Part shown: one piece after another, positions 24,589 to 33,603 of the stretch
Layout: every line of letters starts with the position of its first letter
Numbering within the stretch: position 1 is the stretch's first letter
NCBI GenBank assembly: GCA_946480465.1
Contig: CAMLJY010000006.1
Coordinates: forward strand, 1 to 64,000
From: an uncultured Burkholderiales bacterium
Lineage (GTDB): Bacteria > Pseudomonadota > Gammaproteobacteria > Burkholderiales > Burkholderiaceae
DNA: 64,000 nt
Reading direction: 5' to 3'
Made by a program: the position numbers and the translations under genes
Notes under the pieces: generated by a model
Seen by the model: the letters and a program-made list of their open reading frames with translations, nothing else
The model's database searches: none
What the model was told of the DNA's origin: nothing

Positions 24589-25029
24589 GTGCAAAAGACG
24601 CGTCGCCAGCGCCGCCGGCTGCGCGCCTGGGCCGCGCTGACTCTGGCGCTGGCTGCCGCCGCGGCAGCGGCCCAGGCCGCCGGCGATGCGCAGCGCGGCC
24701 GGCAGCTGTACGACAGCCGCTGCGGCGGCTGCCATTCGGTGCTGGCCGACCGCATCGGCCCGCGCCACGACGGCGTGTTCGGGCGGCGATCCGGCGCCGT
24801 GGACGGCTTCGACTACTCCGCGGCGCTGAAGGCCGGCCGCGTGGTGTGGAATGCCGCCACGCTGGAGCGCTGGCTGGCCGACCCCGAGGCGCTGCTGCCC
24901 GGCCAGCGCATGGGCTATCGCCTGACTGACGCGGCCGAACGCGCCGACGTCATCGCCTACCTGGCGACGCTCGCGGCATCACGCGCCCCTGCCCCGTCGT
25001 GTTCAGCGGATTCTCAGCCACCGTGCTGA
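24589..25029 (+). CDS. Class I cytochrome c
   Basis: A 146-residue exported protein starting at GTG 24589. After a positively charged, Ala-rich signal peptide ending near AQA-AGD it has the haem motif CGGCH (Cys45-His49) and a distal methionine in PGQRMGY (Met108), the pattern of small soluble cytochromes c similar to mitochondrial cytochrome c. It is cotranscribed with the ferritin-like gene and may exchange electrons with it. Confidence 0.9.
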   Translation: MQKTRRQRRRLRAWAALTLALAAAAAAAQAAGDAQRGRQLYDSRCGGCHSVLADRIGPRHDGVFGRRSGAVDGFDYSAALKAGRVVWNAATLERWLADPEALLPGQRMGYRLTDAAERADVIAYLATLAASRAPAPSCSADSQPPC

Positions 25030-25070
25030 GAATCAGCCCCCATCGCCAACGAACGATGGGATGCTGACCG

Positions 25071-26111
25071 ATGAAGTGCTTGGCAAGGAACATGCTCGCG
25101 GCGTGGCTGGGCGTCGCGATCCAGCTCTCCTGGGCGCAGGCATCGCCGGCCGCGGAGCCGCCGCAGCCGGCATCCCCGCCCGCGGCCGAACGCGTGGCCG
25201 GCCGGCTGCGGGACGACCTGCCCCAGGTGCGCAGCCTCATCGTCGACCGCGCGGGCGAAACGCTCGTCGAATACCACCGCGCCGGCCTGACGGCGGACGA
25301 CAGGCACTATGTCCGGTCGATCACGAAGAGCGTCATGGCCACCCTGGTCGGCATCGCGCTCGGCCAGGGCCTGCTGTCCAGCCTGGACCAGCCCGTGCAC
25401 GCGCTGCTGCCCGAGCCGGCCGAGGAGCCCGGCACCGATCCGCGGGCGGGCGCCGTCACGCTGGCGCACCTGCTGACCATGACGGCCGGTTTCCGCTGGG
25501 ACGACCGCCAATTCCACCGCTGGCGCTGGCTGATGCAGCCGAACCAGCTGAATGCGGCGATGCAGCGGCCCGTGGTGCGCCCGCACGGCGCTCTGTTCAA
25601 CTACGACACGCCCTCCACCCACCTGCTGTCCGCGGTGCTGGCACGCCACGCCGGCGGCTCGACCTCGCGCTTCGCCGAGCGCGCCTTGTTCGACCCCCTG
25701 GATATCACGAGTTACCGGTGGGACAGCGACTCGCAAGGCAACGTGGCCGGCGGGCACGGCCTGCATCTGCGCACCGCCGACCTGGTGAAGCTCGGCCGGC
25801 TCTACCTGCAACGTGGTCGCTGGAAGGGGCAACAGATCCTGCCCGAGTCCTTCATCGACCAAGCCACCACCAGGCGCGTGAGCAGCGGCAACACCAGCTC
25901 CGGCGAGGGCTATGGCTACCTCTGGTGGATCCGCAAGACCCCGGACGGGCGCCACGCCTTTGCGGCGCTGGGCTATGGCGGGCAGATCCTCTACGTCGTG
26001 CCCAGCCTCCACCTGGTGGTGGCCCTGACCTCCGATCCCGAGAGCCGGTCCGCGGAGAACCTGCCCTTCGTCGAAAAGGTGCTGCTGCCGCTGATGGCGC
26101 CCGGGCACTGA
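25071..26111 (+). CDS. Beta-lactamase-family serine hydrolase (class C-like)
   Basis: A 346-residue protein with a signal peptide (MKCLARNMLAAWLGVAIQLS). It has the penicilloyl-serine transferase triad: Ser83-x-x-Lys86 in RSITKSVMA, a Tyr178 motif in FNYDTPS, and GYGGQILYV in place of the KTG/HxG box. Such proteins act as peptidases or esterases and rarely as true beta-lactamases. Periplasmic. A GC-rich short repeat and then a MITE-like element follow directly. Confidence 0.88.
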   Translation: MKCLARNMLAAWLGVAIQLSWAQASPAAEPPQPASPPAAERVAGRLRDDLPQVRSLIVDRAGETLVEYHRAGLTADDRHYVRSITKSVMATLVGIALGQGLLSSLDQPVHALLPEPAEEPGTDPRAGAVTLAHLLTMTAGFRWDDRQFHRWRWLMQPNQLNAAMQRPVVRPHGALFNYDTPSTHLLSAVLARHAGGSTSRFAERALFDPLDITSYRWDSDSQGNVAGGHGLHLRTADLVKLGRLYLQRGRWKGQQILPESFIDQATTRRVSSGNTSSGEGYGYLWWIRKTPDGRHAFAALGYGGQILYVVPSLHLVVALTSDPESRSAENLPFVEKVLLPLMAPGH

Positions 26112-26157
26112 CCGCGCCAAAGCGCGCCGCGCCGCGCCGCGCCGCGAAGACGCGTCA

Positions 26158-26317
26158 GAGCCTGTGAAGTATTCCGGCGCGTCCGAGCGGGTGTCCCAGA
26201 CGGTGCCGATCTAGGCGCGAAGCCGAAGATGTGGCCGTTCCCCCATCAAGGCTTTGCAACGACGAGCGGCGCCGTCTGGGGCGCACGAGCGGGCGTGGCG
26301 GAATGCTTCACAGGCTC
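26158..26317. mobile_element. MITE-like element with long terminal inverted repeats
   Basis: The two ends are inverted repeats. The left end reads GAGCCTGTGAAGTATTCCG and the right end, reversed, GAGCCTGTGAAGCATTCCG. The arms keep matching inwards (CCCAGACGGTGCCG against CCCAGACGGCGCCG), so the 160-bp element can fold into one long imperfect hairpin. TCA flanks both ends, compatible with a 3-bp target duplication. It carries no gene. The right-hand TCA also forms the stop codon of the next, minus-strand gene. Confidence 0.7.
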
Positions 26318-26821
26318 TCAGCCGGCCCGGTCGGCCGATCCGATCAGCCGGCGCACGCCGAGCAGCAGCAGGCCGAACACGGCAGAGGCCAGGCAGAAGC
26401 CGTGCAAGGCCTCCAGCGACACCGTGCCCAGCAAGGGGTTGGCCGTGCCAAACGGCGCGAACGGGGCCATGTCGGCATGCATCACGCTGTCGAGCACGAT
26501 GTGCGAATAGGCGCCCGCCGCCGCCCCCAGCGTGACCTGCAGCGTGCCCAGGCCCCGCCAGCCGAACAGGTCCGGCAGCCAGGCCCGCCGGGCGATGCCG
26601 CGCAGCGCGAGGAACAGCAGCACGGTGGCCAGCACGACGATCGACGCGCCGACCCAGGTGTGCAGGAAGGCATGCACCGGATGCCGGTGGTTCACCAGGT
26701 TGTACAGCGACTCGACGTCGATGATGACGTTGGCCGCGCAGAAGGCGAGAAAGCTGACCTGCCGCGGCGCGATCGCATGCAGCGCGGCACCGGGGCCGAA
26801 ATGGAATGGGGTGATGGGCAT
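26318..26821 (-). CDS. Integral membrane protein of the DUF4184/DUF457 metal-dependent hydrolase type
   Basis: A 167-residue protein starting MPITPFHFGPG, a start typical of the YbcI-like membrane-bound hydrolase families. It has about four transmembrane segments and conserved His/Asp pairs (NHRHPVHAFLHT and YSHIVLDSVMHAD) that could bind metal. The function is unknown. Its TGA is formed by the base triplet flanking the MITE-like element, so an older 3' end may have been replaced. Confidence 0.78.
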   Translation of the reverse strand: MPITPFHFGPGAALHAIAPRQVSFLAFCAANVIIDVESLYNLVNHRHPVHAFLHTWVGASIVVLATVLLFLALRGIARRAWLPDLFGWRGLGTLQVTLGAAAGAYSHIVLDSVMHADMAPFAPFGTANPLLGTVSLEALHGFCLASAVFGLLLLGVRRLIGSADRAG

Positions 26822-26870
26822 GGTTCGGTCTGGCGGGGCAGCCCGGGACGGCGCGCGCCGTCCCGTCGAG

Positions 26871-27443
26871 TCAATCGCAGCCTTCCCCCAATTCGGTCAA
26901 CAGCCAGCGCTTGCGCGTGAAAGCGAAGGTCGCTGATGCCACGCACGCACTGTTCGGACGATAGGAAACCATTACCTTGCCATCCGATTCGCTGACCGAG
27001 GCCGTCCATGCACGGCCCTCGAGCGGCGAAAGCCCGGAAGGACGGATGAGCTCCCGCATCGGGTCCACCAGGCCGGTTTCCCAATAGGACCGCGTCAAGC
27101 GTGGTGACGCGCTGCGGCGCAGCCGGTCCGCTGCCCCGCCCTCGCCTGCGCAAAGGAAGAGCCGAACAAGGCCGGTCAGCTGTTCGGCGCGGCGCGATGC
27201 CGCGACCCCGACGAGTGCCTCGTGCAGACGAGGCCACTGGCTGTCGCTGCAGGCGGACTCCTCGGATCCACCGTCGCCGGTCAGCGACGGATAGTCCCGG
27301 GCGCACACCGGCCCGGTGAGCAGGGCCAGAAGAATCACCGAGGCTACTCTGGCGCCGCGCCGGCCGCAGGCCGAGGGCGCAGCGCACCGGGCGCGGCCGG
27401 CGCGGGCTTGCGGATGCTCGTGAGCCATGGCGAAGACGCTCAT
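26871..27443 (-). CDS. Hypothetical exported protein
   Basis: A 190-residue protein with a charged leader, a hydrophobic stretch (VASVILLALLTGPVCA) and a mature part with four cysteines (ESACSD, LFLCAGEG, NSACVAS, GEGCD) likely to form disulfides in the periplasm. No family recognised. Its start overlaps the stop of the DUF1993 gene as ATGA. Confidence 0.6.
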   Translation of the reverse strand: MSVFAMAHEHPQARAGRARCAAPSACGRRGARVASVILLALLTGPVCARDYPSLTGDGGSEESACSDSQWPRLHEALVGVAASRRAEQLTGLVRLFLCAGEGGAADRLRRSASPRLTRSYWETGLVDPMRELIRPSGLSPLEGRAWTASVSESDGKVMVSYRPNSACVASATFAFTRKRWLLTELGEGCD

Positions 27444-27949
27444 TTCGAAGGGTAGGAGTGGAAACCGTCGAAGTCACCCTTGCCCACCGGCACGCCCTGC
27501 GCGCGCAGGATGGCGTAGGCCGTGGTGACGTGGAACAGGAAGTTCGGCAGCGCGTAGTGCAGCAGGAATTCCGGTGCCGGCAGCGTGACCTCGGCGTGGC
27601 CGGCGCGGTCGCGGATCGGGCGTTCGGGACCGCGGGCGAAGTCGGCTGCGGGCAGCGCGTCGATCGCGGCACGGGCGGCGGCGATGCGGTCGAGCAGGCC
27701 GTCGAAGCTGGTGGGCCAGGGCCCCAGGGCCGGCGCGGCATGGCCGGCGAGCGGGCAGCAGCAGCGCGGCGCGAAGTTGGCGGCCACGGCCACTTGCGCC
27801 GCGAAGGGCAGCATGTCGGGCGCCAGGCGCGCATCCAGCAGGTCGCCGGCGCCGCCGGCATGGCGGCGGGCCACGTCGACCAGCGCCGCCAGGCGGTCCA
27901 GGTAGTGCGTGAACACGGGCACCGACGCGCGGTGCAGGTCGAGCCTCAT
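27440..27949 (-). CDS. DUF1993 family protein
   Basis: A 169-residue protein typical of DUF1993: SVPVFTHYLDRLAALVD at the start, APDMLPFAAQVAVAANFA, and the C-terminal LLHYALPNFLFHVTTAYAIL with GVPVGKGDFDGF. These proteins adopt a DinB-like four-helix bundle with possible metal-binding His residues; the reaction is unknown. Lies downstream of the methyltransferase gene. Confidence 0.88.
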   Translation of the reverse strand: MRLDLHRASVPVFTHYLDRLAALVDVARRHAGGAGDLLDARLAPDMLPFAAQVAVAANFAPRCCCPLAGHAAPALGPWPTSFDGLLDRIAAARAAIDALPAADFARGPERPIRDRAGHAEVTLPAPEFLLHYALPNFLFHVTTAYAILRAQGVPVGKGDFDGFHSYPSK

Positions 27950-28019
27950 CCGGGCATCCCCCGCGTTGCAGGCGGCCGCGCCACCTGCGGGCCCGGGCAC
28001 CTCGGCGGGCAGGCCGGGC

Positions 28020-28727
28020 TCATCGGGAAAGTGCACTGTCGGCCGGCACGGCGCCGTCGTCGCGCCGCAGCGCCACTTCCCACAGCGACTTCGGCAGGCC
28101 GTACTTGCCGGTGACCGCATGCCGCGTCGACAGGCGCTGCCAGCCGCGGGCGAAGAGGCGGTCGATGGACGCGGCGTCGAAGAAGCGCTTGCGTTCGCCA
28201 CGCACATCGTAGAAGTTATCTTCGATCGCCGGATGGCCGCGCGCGCCGAAGTGCGTGTCCTCGGTGGAATTGAGCCGGCACAGCAGCAGGCCGCCGGGAC
28301 GCAGCACGGCATGGATGCGGGCGGCGAGCCTCTCGGTCTCGTCCCAGGGGAAGTAGTGCAGCGACAGGCTGGCCACCACCGCAGCGGCCTCGCCCGGCGC
28401 GAGCGGGAAGGCATCGCGCACGTCCTGGCAGCCGATGCGGGCCTGGGGCACGCGGGCGCGCGCGGCGCTGACCGCCTCGGGCGAGAGATCGAAGGCCACG
28501 ACGTCCAGGCCGGCGGCGGCCAGCGTCACCGTGTCGTCGCCGCTGCCGCAGCCGATCTCCAGCACCGGGCCCGCGGCCGCGTGCGCGCGCAGCGGCGGCA
28601 GCCAGGGCTCGAGCCAGGGGTCCGGCGGCATCACGTGGTGCAGGTGCTGCCGGACCGCGGCCGTGAGGCGCCGGCGCCAGGCGGTGGAACGGCGGCCATG
28701 CGCGCCGGTCAAGCCGCGCACGGCCAC
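28020..28727 (-). CDS. Class I SAM-dependent methyltransferase
   Basis: A 235-residue protein with SAM-binding motif I GPVLEIGCGSGDDTVTLA (about residues 53-70), acidic residue FDLSPEA and post-motif ASLSLHYFPW. The substrate is unknown. The gene overlaps the end of the DUF1737 gene by 19 bp. An internal ATG (MPPDPWLEPW) is an alternative start that would still keep the full fold. Confidence 0.88.
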   Translation of the reverse strand: MAVRGLTGAHGRRSTAWRRRLTAAVRQHLHHVMPPDPWLEPWLPPLRAHAAAGPVLEIGCGSGDDTVTLAAAGLDVVAFDLSPEAVSAARARVPQARIGCQDVRDAFPLAPGEAAAVVASLSLHYFPWDETERLAARIHAVLRPGGLLLCRLNSTEDTHFGARGHPAIEDNFYDVRGERKRFFDAASIDRLFARGWQRLSTRHAVTGKYGLPKSLWEVALRRDDGAVPADSALSR

Positions 28728-28975
28728 AGCAGGGCCTGCGCGACGATGACCTGCGTGCCGTTGAAGGTGGCGGCCGGCGAGCCGTACAGCCGGTAGCCCA
28801 GGGCCAGCGCTTCGCTGACGCGGCGGCAGAACGCGGCATCGTCCGGGCCGGTGAGCAGGCGGTAGATGGGCAGGCCTTGCGGCGGTGCGCTGGCGCCCGG
28901 TGCTGCCGAAGCGCTCGATTCGGCAGCGGCCGCCGCGCCCGTCGCGCCCGTCTGCGTGCTGGTGTCCTGGCTCAC
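28709..28975 (-). CDS. DUF1737 domain protein
   Basis: An 88-residue protein from GTG 28975, preceded by GGGAG at 7-bp spacing. The C-terminal half matches DUF1737: LPIYRLLTGPDDAAFCRRVS, then LYGSPAATFNGTQVIVAQAL. The N-terminal half is an Ala/Ser-rich linker. Function unknown. It sits between the ABM-domain gene and the methyltransferase in one minus-strand run. Confidence 0.8.
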   Translation of the reverse strand: MSQDTSTQTGATGAAAAAESSASAAPGASAPPQGLPIYRLLTGPDDAAFCRRVSEALALGYRLYGSPAATFNGTQVIVAQALLWPCAA

Positions 28976-28991
28976 CACGGCGCTCCCGGCG

Positions 28992-29330
28992 TCACTGCGC
29001 CACCGGCTGCGCCGGATGCGGCGCCGCCAGCCGGTTGTCGCCGTAGGTGCGCAGCACCTGCGCGATCTCGACCCGGTAGCCGTCCAGCCACTCGCCCTGC
29101 CGCGCCTTCGCGGCGCGGTGCCGCGGGTCCTGCACCAGCTGCTGCAGCGCCTCCAGCGATTCCCAGTAGTAGACGTTGCAGACCAGGCCATTTGCCGGGT
29201 TCTCCCAGCTCTCCTCGCCCAGGTAGCCGGGAATCGCCTTCGCGGCGGCGGCGATCTGCTGATCGAGCCGGTGGAACGCGTCGTCGAACTGCTTCGTCGC
29301 GAAGATGAAGGTCGAGGAATACACCGGCAA
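28992..29330 (-). CDS. Antibiotic biosynthesis monooxygenase (ABM) domain protein
   Basis: A 112-residue small ferredoxin-like-fold protein: FIFATKQFDDAFHRLDQQIA, ENPANGLVCNVYYWESLEAL, and RAAKARQGEWLDGYRVEI. The DABB/ABM fold appears in cofactor-free monooxygenases and in many stress-related proteins of unclear role. Precedes the DUF1737 gene by 16 bp. Confidence 0.82.
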   Translation of the reverse strand: MPVYSSTFIFATKQFDDAFHRLDQQIAAAAKAIPGYLGEESWENPANGLVCNVYYWESLEALQQLVQDPRHRAAKARQGEWLDGYRVEIAQVLRTYGDNRLAAPHPAQPVAQ

Positions 29331-29399
29331 CTCCCCAGGGGTGAAACGTGAAGGGGCGCGATGATACGGCGAGCCGCGCGGGCGCTGCGCCCATCGGCG

Positions 29400-30968
29400 T
29401 CACCGCGCCTCGTCCACCACCACCGCCTGCGGCCGCGCCGCCGGCCGCAGCAGCCGCGCCGCCAGCACGCAGGCCGCCAGCACCACCGCGAAGCCGCCGA
29501 TGCCCGACCACTGCACGGCCCCGGTGAAGGCCAGGCGAGCCGCTTCCTGCAGCGCCGCACCGGCCACGCCGCCGGCCGATGCCGCCGCGGCCAGCGCGCC
29601 ACCCAGCGTGGCGAAGGCGCCGTCGTTCGCCGCCGGATCCAGCGTCGCCGGCCAGCCTTCGGCCAGGCGGCTGCGGTACAGCGCCATGCCCAGGCTGCCG
29701 AACACCGCGATGCCCAGCGCGCCGCTGAACTCCGCGCTGGTCTCGGACAGCGCCGATGCCGCCCCCGCGCGTTCCGGCGGGGCCGAGGTGATGATGATCT
29801 CGTTGCCGATCGTGAACACCGGCGCGAAGCCCAGGCTCATCACGGCCATGCCGGCGATCATCACCGGCAGCGCCCAGGTGCTGCCGGCGGCCACCAGGCT
29901 CAGCATGCCGATGGATGCGACGAGCAAGCCCCCCACCAGCAGCCGCAAAGGCTTGAAGCGCTGCGCCAGCCTGGGCGCCAGCAGCGATCCGATGACGAAC
30001 CCGATGGCCCAGGGCAGCATGACCACGCCGGCCTTCAGCGGCGACAGGCCCAGCACCATCTGCAGGTACTGGCCGACGAAGATGTAGGTGCCCATCATCG
30101 CCAGGCCCGACAAGGCATAAGCGGCGATGGCCGCGCCGAAGGCCGGGCGGCGGAAGAGCTGCAAGTCCAGCAGCGGGTAGTCCAGGTGCGTCTGCCGGTG
30201 CACGAAGGCCGCCCCGAGCGCCAGGCCGACCGTCAGCGCCCCGAAGGCCAGGGCCTCGGGGCCGGCCTCGGCCAGGCGCTTCAGGCCGTAGATGGTCAGC
30301 AGCACCGCGGCCAGCGACAGCGCGACGCTGGCCAGGTCGACGCGGCCCGCATGCGGGTCGCGGTACTCCGGCAGCAGCCAGGGCCCGACGACGAGCAGCA
30401 GCGCCATCACCGGAATCGCCGGCAGGAACACCGAGCCCCACCAGAAGTATTCGAGCAGCACCCCGCCCACCAGCGGGCCGATGGCGCCGCCGAGCGAGAA
30501 GGCCGAGATCCAGATGCCGATCGCGAACTGGCGCTGCCGCTCGTCATGGAACATGTTGCGGATCAGGGACATCGTGGACGGCGCCAGCGTGGCGCCGGCG
30601 ATGCCCAGCAGCGCACGCATCGCGATCAGCATCTCGGCGCTGCGCGAGAAGGCGGCGATGGCCGAAGCGGCCATGAAGGCCGCGGCGCCGATCAGCAGCA
30701 GCTTGCGGCGGCCGATGCGGTCGCCCAGCGTGCCCATCGTGATCAGGAAGCCGGCGACGAGAAAGCCGTAGACGTCGACGATCCACAGCAGCTGCGCGCT
30801 GCTGGGCTGCAGTTCGGTGCTGAGCGCGGGCAGTGCCAGGTTCAGCACCGTCAGGTCCATCGCGTAGACCAGGCAGGGCAAGGCGATCACCGCCAGGCCG
30901 ATCCACTCGCGCCGGGTGGCGCGGGCGGCGGGTGGGGTGGAAGAAAAGGCGTCGGTCATGGCAGTCAT
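29400..30968 (-). CDS. MFS transporter, DHA2 (14-TM) drug-efflux type
   Basis: A 522-residue membrane protein with about 14 hydrophobic segments. Marks of the DHA2 family are MDLTVLNLALPALS in helix 1, the antiporter loop GTLGDRIGRRKLLLIG after helix 2, and motif C-like ISAFSLGGAIGPLVGGVLLE in helix 5. It resembles SmvA/QacA-type multidrug pumps. No adjacent TetR or MarR regulator is present. Confidence 0.9.
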   Translation of the reverse strand: MTAMTDAFSSTPPAARATRREWIGLAVIALPCLVYAMDLTVLNLALPALSTELQPSSAQLLWIVDVYGFLVAGFLITMGTLGDRIGRRKLLLIGAAAFMAASAIAAFSRSAEMLIAMRALLGIAGATLAPSTMSLIRNMFHDERQRQFAIGIWISAFSLGGAIGPLVGGVLLEYFWWGSVFLPAIPVMALLLVVGPWLLPEYRDPHAGRVDLASVALSLAAVLLTIYGLKRLAEAGPEALAFGALTVGLALGAAFVHRQTHLDYPLLDLQLFRRPAFGAAIAAYALSGLAMMGTYIFVGQYLQMVLGLSPLKAGVVMLPWAIGFVIGSLLAPRLAQRFKPLRLLVGGLLVASIGMLSLVAAGSTWALPVMIAGMAVMSLGFAPVFTIGNEIIITSAPPERAGAASALSETSAEFSGALGIAVFGSLGMALYRSRLAEGWPATLDPAANDGAFATLGGALAAAASAGGVAGAALQEAARLAFTGAVQWSGIGGFAVVLAACVLAARLLRPAARPQAVVVDEAR

Positions 30969-31053
30969 CGCGGGGCGGTCCTCGAAGCGGCGTGTCCTGC
31001 ACGACGAACGGGCACCGCCGGTTTCGACACCGGCCCCGGCGCGGCCCGCAGCG

Positions 31054-31680
31054 TCAGGGCCGGCGTTCGAACGCCAGCTTCACGCCCAGGGCCAGCAGCA
31101 CGGCACCGCTGCTGCGGTACAGCCAGGCCAGCACCGCCGGCCGCGCGCGCAGCCAGCCGGACAGCAGGCCCGCGCCCAGCCCGACCGGCCCCTTCACCAG
31201 GAAGGTGAGCGCCGCGAACACCAGGCCCAGAACGAACACCGCCAAGGTGGGCTGGGCCGCGCCGGGTTCGACGAACTGGGGCAGGAACGCGAAATAGAAG
31301 ACCGCGATCTTCGGGTTCGAGACGTTGGAGAACGCGCCATCGATGAACAGCCGGCGCAGGCTGCGCGGCGCGCCGGCGGCGCCATGCAGCGCTTGCGGCG
31401 TGGCGCGCAGCAGCTGCACGCCCAGGTAGATCAGGTAGGCGGCACCGACCAGCTTCAGCGCCACGAACAGCCACTCGGAGGTGCGCAGCACCGCGCCCAG
31501 CCCCAGCGTGGCCAGCACGGTGTGGCCCACCAGGCCCACGCTGACGCCGGCGGCGGTTGCGATGCCGGCGGCGGGCCCCTGCGCGATCGAGCGCGACATC
31601 ACCAGCACCATGTCCTGCCCCGGCGTGACGATCAACAGCAATGACGTGGCGAGGAACAGCCACCAGGCGACTTCGAGCAT
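31054..31680 (-). CDS. LysE/RhtB-family exporter
   Basis: A 208-residue membrane protein with six hydrophobic segments and the family marks SLLLIVTPGQDMVLVMSRSI and GAFSNVSNPKIAVFYFAFLPQF. A probable amino acid or homoserine-type exporter. This is a separate gene from the LysE-type gene at 19727, which is clearly different in sequence. Confidence 0.9.
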   Translation of the reverse strand: MLEVAWWLFLATSLLLIVTPGQDMVLVMSRSIAQGPAAGIATAAGVSVGLVGHTVLATLGLGAVLRTSEWLFVALKLVGAAYLIYLGVQLLRATPQALHGAAGAPRSLRRLFIDGAFSNVSNPKIAVFYFAFLPQFVEPGAAQPTLAVFVLGLVFAALTFLVKGPVGLGAGLLSGWLRARPAVLAWLYRSSGAVLLALGVKLAFERRP

Positions 31681-31774
31681 GCGCGCTCCTTCTTGCGGAA
31701 GCGCCGCAGCTTACGGCAGCGCCCGGGCCCCACGGCGGCGCAGGCCTTTCAGGCGCGCACTTTCTCGGGCCCCG

Positions 31775-32287
31775 TCAGGGCTCGCGCAGCGCTGCTTCGA
31801 TCACCTGCAGGTCATCGGCCGAGAAGCAGCAGAACAGCACCTCGCGCAGCGTGCCCGCGGCAGCCGCGGCGGCGCGCACGCTGTCCACCGCGATGCGCGC
31901 GGCCGGTGCCTTGGGGTAGCCGTAGATGCCGGTGCTGATGGCCGGGAAGGCGATGCTCGCCGCGCCGGCCGCGGCCGCGACTTCGATGGAGCGGCGGTAG
32001 CAGGAGGCCAGCAGCGCGGGCTCGCCCGCATCCCCGCCACGCCACACCGGCCCCACCGTGTGCACGATGAAACGCGCCGGCAGCCGGTGGCCGCGGGTCA
32101 GCTTGGCATCACCGGTCTTGCACCCGCCAAGCAGCCGGCACTCGGCGACCAGCGCCGGCCCGGCCGCGCGGTGGATCGCGCCATCGACACCGCCGCCACC
32201 CAGCAGCGATGAATTGGCGGCATTGACGATGGCACCGACGGCGAGCGTGGTGATGTCGGCATGCAGGGCGCGCAAGGTGGTCGTCAT
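31775..32287 (-). CDS. Macrodomain protein (O-acetyl-ADP-ribose deacetylase type)
   Basis: A 170-residue MacroD-type protein. [20 protein letters not shown] carries the ADP-ribose-binding Asn residues, [16 protein letters not shown] the glycine-rich catalytic loop, and [13 protein letters not shown] the phosphate-binding loop. It would hydrolyse O-acetyl-ADP-ribose or mono-ADP-ribose on proteins. Start 32287 matches family length. Confidence 0.93.
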   Translation of the reverse strand: MTTTLRALHADITTLAVGAIVNAANSSLLGGGGVDGAIHRAAGPALVAECRLLGGCKTGDAKLTRGHRLPARFIVHTVGPVWRGGDAGEPALLASCYRRSIEVAAAAGAASIAFPAISTGIYGYPKAPAARIAVDSVRAAAAAAGTLREVLFCCFSADDLQVIEAALREP

Positions 32288-32462
32288 CGAAGGCTCCGCT
32301 GGAGGATGCGGCCGACAGCATAGGCCAGGCGGCGCGGCCGGCGTGCGCCGATGGGCGTTCGATGGCCGCTCACTTGATGCGCTTGCAGGAACGGCCTGCC
32401 GGCCGCTCGGCGGCCGATCGAGGCGGCCCGGATCGACGCCGGCGCAGCGCCCCGGACACCCG

Positions 32463-32705
32463 TCAACGCCGGGGTGGTGAAGCGCCCTGCCCCGGTCTTC
32501 GGCGACGCCGCCGCAGCAAGCGCAAGGCCACGCCGAACAGCACGAGCGCCAGCACCGCGGCCAGAAGGAACTGGCCCAGCGCCGCCGCCACCGCGGCCGC
32601 GGAGCCAAGGCCGAACCCGAGGGCGACTTCCAGCAAGGCCAAGGCGCCCTCGGCCAGCGCCAACGGCGGCTGCTTCGGGCCTCTCAGCCCGCGCCAGAGC
32701 CTCAT
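32463..32705 (-). CDS. Small hypothetical membrane protein
   Basis: An 80-residue protein with two hydrophobic segments ([20 protein letters not shown] and [19 protein letters not shown]) and an arginine-rich tail. The start overlaps the stop of the helix-hairpin-helix gene by 4 bp. No family recognised; a real gene is supported mainly by this coupling. Confidence 0.5.
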   Translation of the reverse strand: MRLWRGLRGPKQPPLALAEGALALLEVALGFGLGSAAAVAAALGQFLLAAVLALVLFGVALRLLRRRRRRPGQGASPPRR

Positions 32706-32971
32706 CCGCGGGCCGGCGTACCGCCATCAGCAGCGGCCTGCTGCTGCCGCGCCAGGTCCACCACCGCGGCCACCGCGCGGCGAGCCTGCGGGCTGTTGTG
32801 CCAGCAGGTCGAACCCATCAGTTGCGAGACCTGCCGCGTGATGACCGCCGGATCTTCGTCAACCAGCTGCAGCAGCGACGAGAAGCCGATCTGCTCCAGC
32901 CGGGCAATGACGGTGTGGCCGACGCCCTTGAGCGTCAGCAGCTGTTCTCGTTCGTGGTGCGGGAATCCCAT
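32702..32971 (-). CDS. Helix-hairpin-helix protein of the pathogenicity-locus (Cdd1) type
   Basis: An 89-residue protein. LLTLKGVGHTVIARLEQIGF is a helix-hairpin-helix motif and the following LVDEDPAVITRQVSQLMG with CWHNSPQARRAVAAVV fits the small Cdd1/pathogenicity locus family, whose role is unknown. Probably DNA-binding. Coupled to the small membrane protein gene downstream. Confidence 0.8.
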   Translation of the reverse strand: MGFPHHEREQLLTLKGVGHTVIARLEQIGFSSLLQLVDEDPAVITRQVSQLMGSTCWHNSPQARRAVAAVVDLARQQQAAADGGTPARG

Positions 32972-33108
32972 GGCGGCGGCGTGTGTGGTGGCGCAGGGAT
33001 TCTCCGCGACATGGGTGGGCGCTCCGCGGTGGACACGGACTCCGGGCCGGAACCGCCACGCAGCGAGGCCGCCGCACGGGAGGCAGCCCGCGCGGCGGAG
33101 GCCGGCAC

Positions 33109-33603
33109 TTACTGCGCGGCGACGAGCAGGCGCGCCTGCTTCATCTGCTCCGGCGTCAGGCCGTCGGTGGAGACGATCGTCAGCTGGTCGTTCGCACGCG
33201 AGGTCTTTTTCGCATCCAGCGTGCCGCTCACCGTGTCGGGAAAGGAGTACATCGCGCCGGTCACCGGATCGACGGCCAGGATGCCGATCAGCCCCCCGAA
33301 GAGGATGTTGCCGATGTACCAGCCGCTCATGGTGCCGGTGATGGTGAGCTGCTTGTCCGCGAAGCCCGGCTTCGACAGCACCACCGTGTAGCTTTCAGAC
33401 TTGAAGTAGCCGGCACCGCGATTCAGGGTGACGGTGGCGGGCGTGGTGCCGGTGTGCACCTTCTCGCCGGCTGCGTTGGTGATCGCCAGGCTCGCGCCTT
33501 CGGGCTCGCTCTTGATCGTCACCGACTGGGTCTGGCCGTTGAAGATGGTGGCGCAGCCCGACAAGGCCAGCAGCACGGCGGCCGCAGTGAAGGTGTTCCT
33601 CAT
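33109..33603 (-). CDS. Lipoprotein with PEGA-like beta domain
   Basis: A 164-residue protein with lipobox ALSGCATIF (Cys17), then TQSVTIKSEPEGASLAITN, a PEGA-like motif, and a short hydrophobic segment SGWYIGNILFGGLIGILAVD. This layout is common in small envelope lipoproteins of unknown function. Start 33603 places the signal peptide correctly. Confidence 0.83.
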   Translation of the reverse strand: MRNTFTAAAVLLALSGCATIFNGQTQSVTIKSEPEGASLAITNAAGEKVHTGTTPATVTLNRGAGYFKSESYTVVLSKPGFADKQLTITGTMSGWYIGNILFGGLIGILAVDPVTGAMYSFPDTVSGTLDAKKTSRANDQLTIVSTDGLTPEQMKQARLLVAAQ

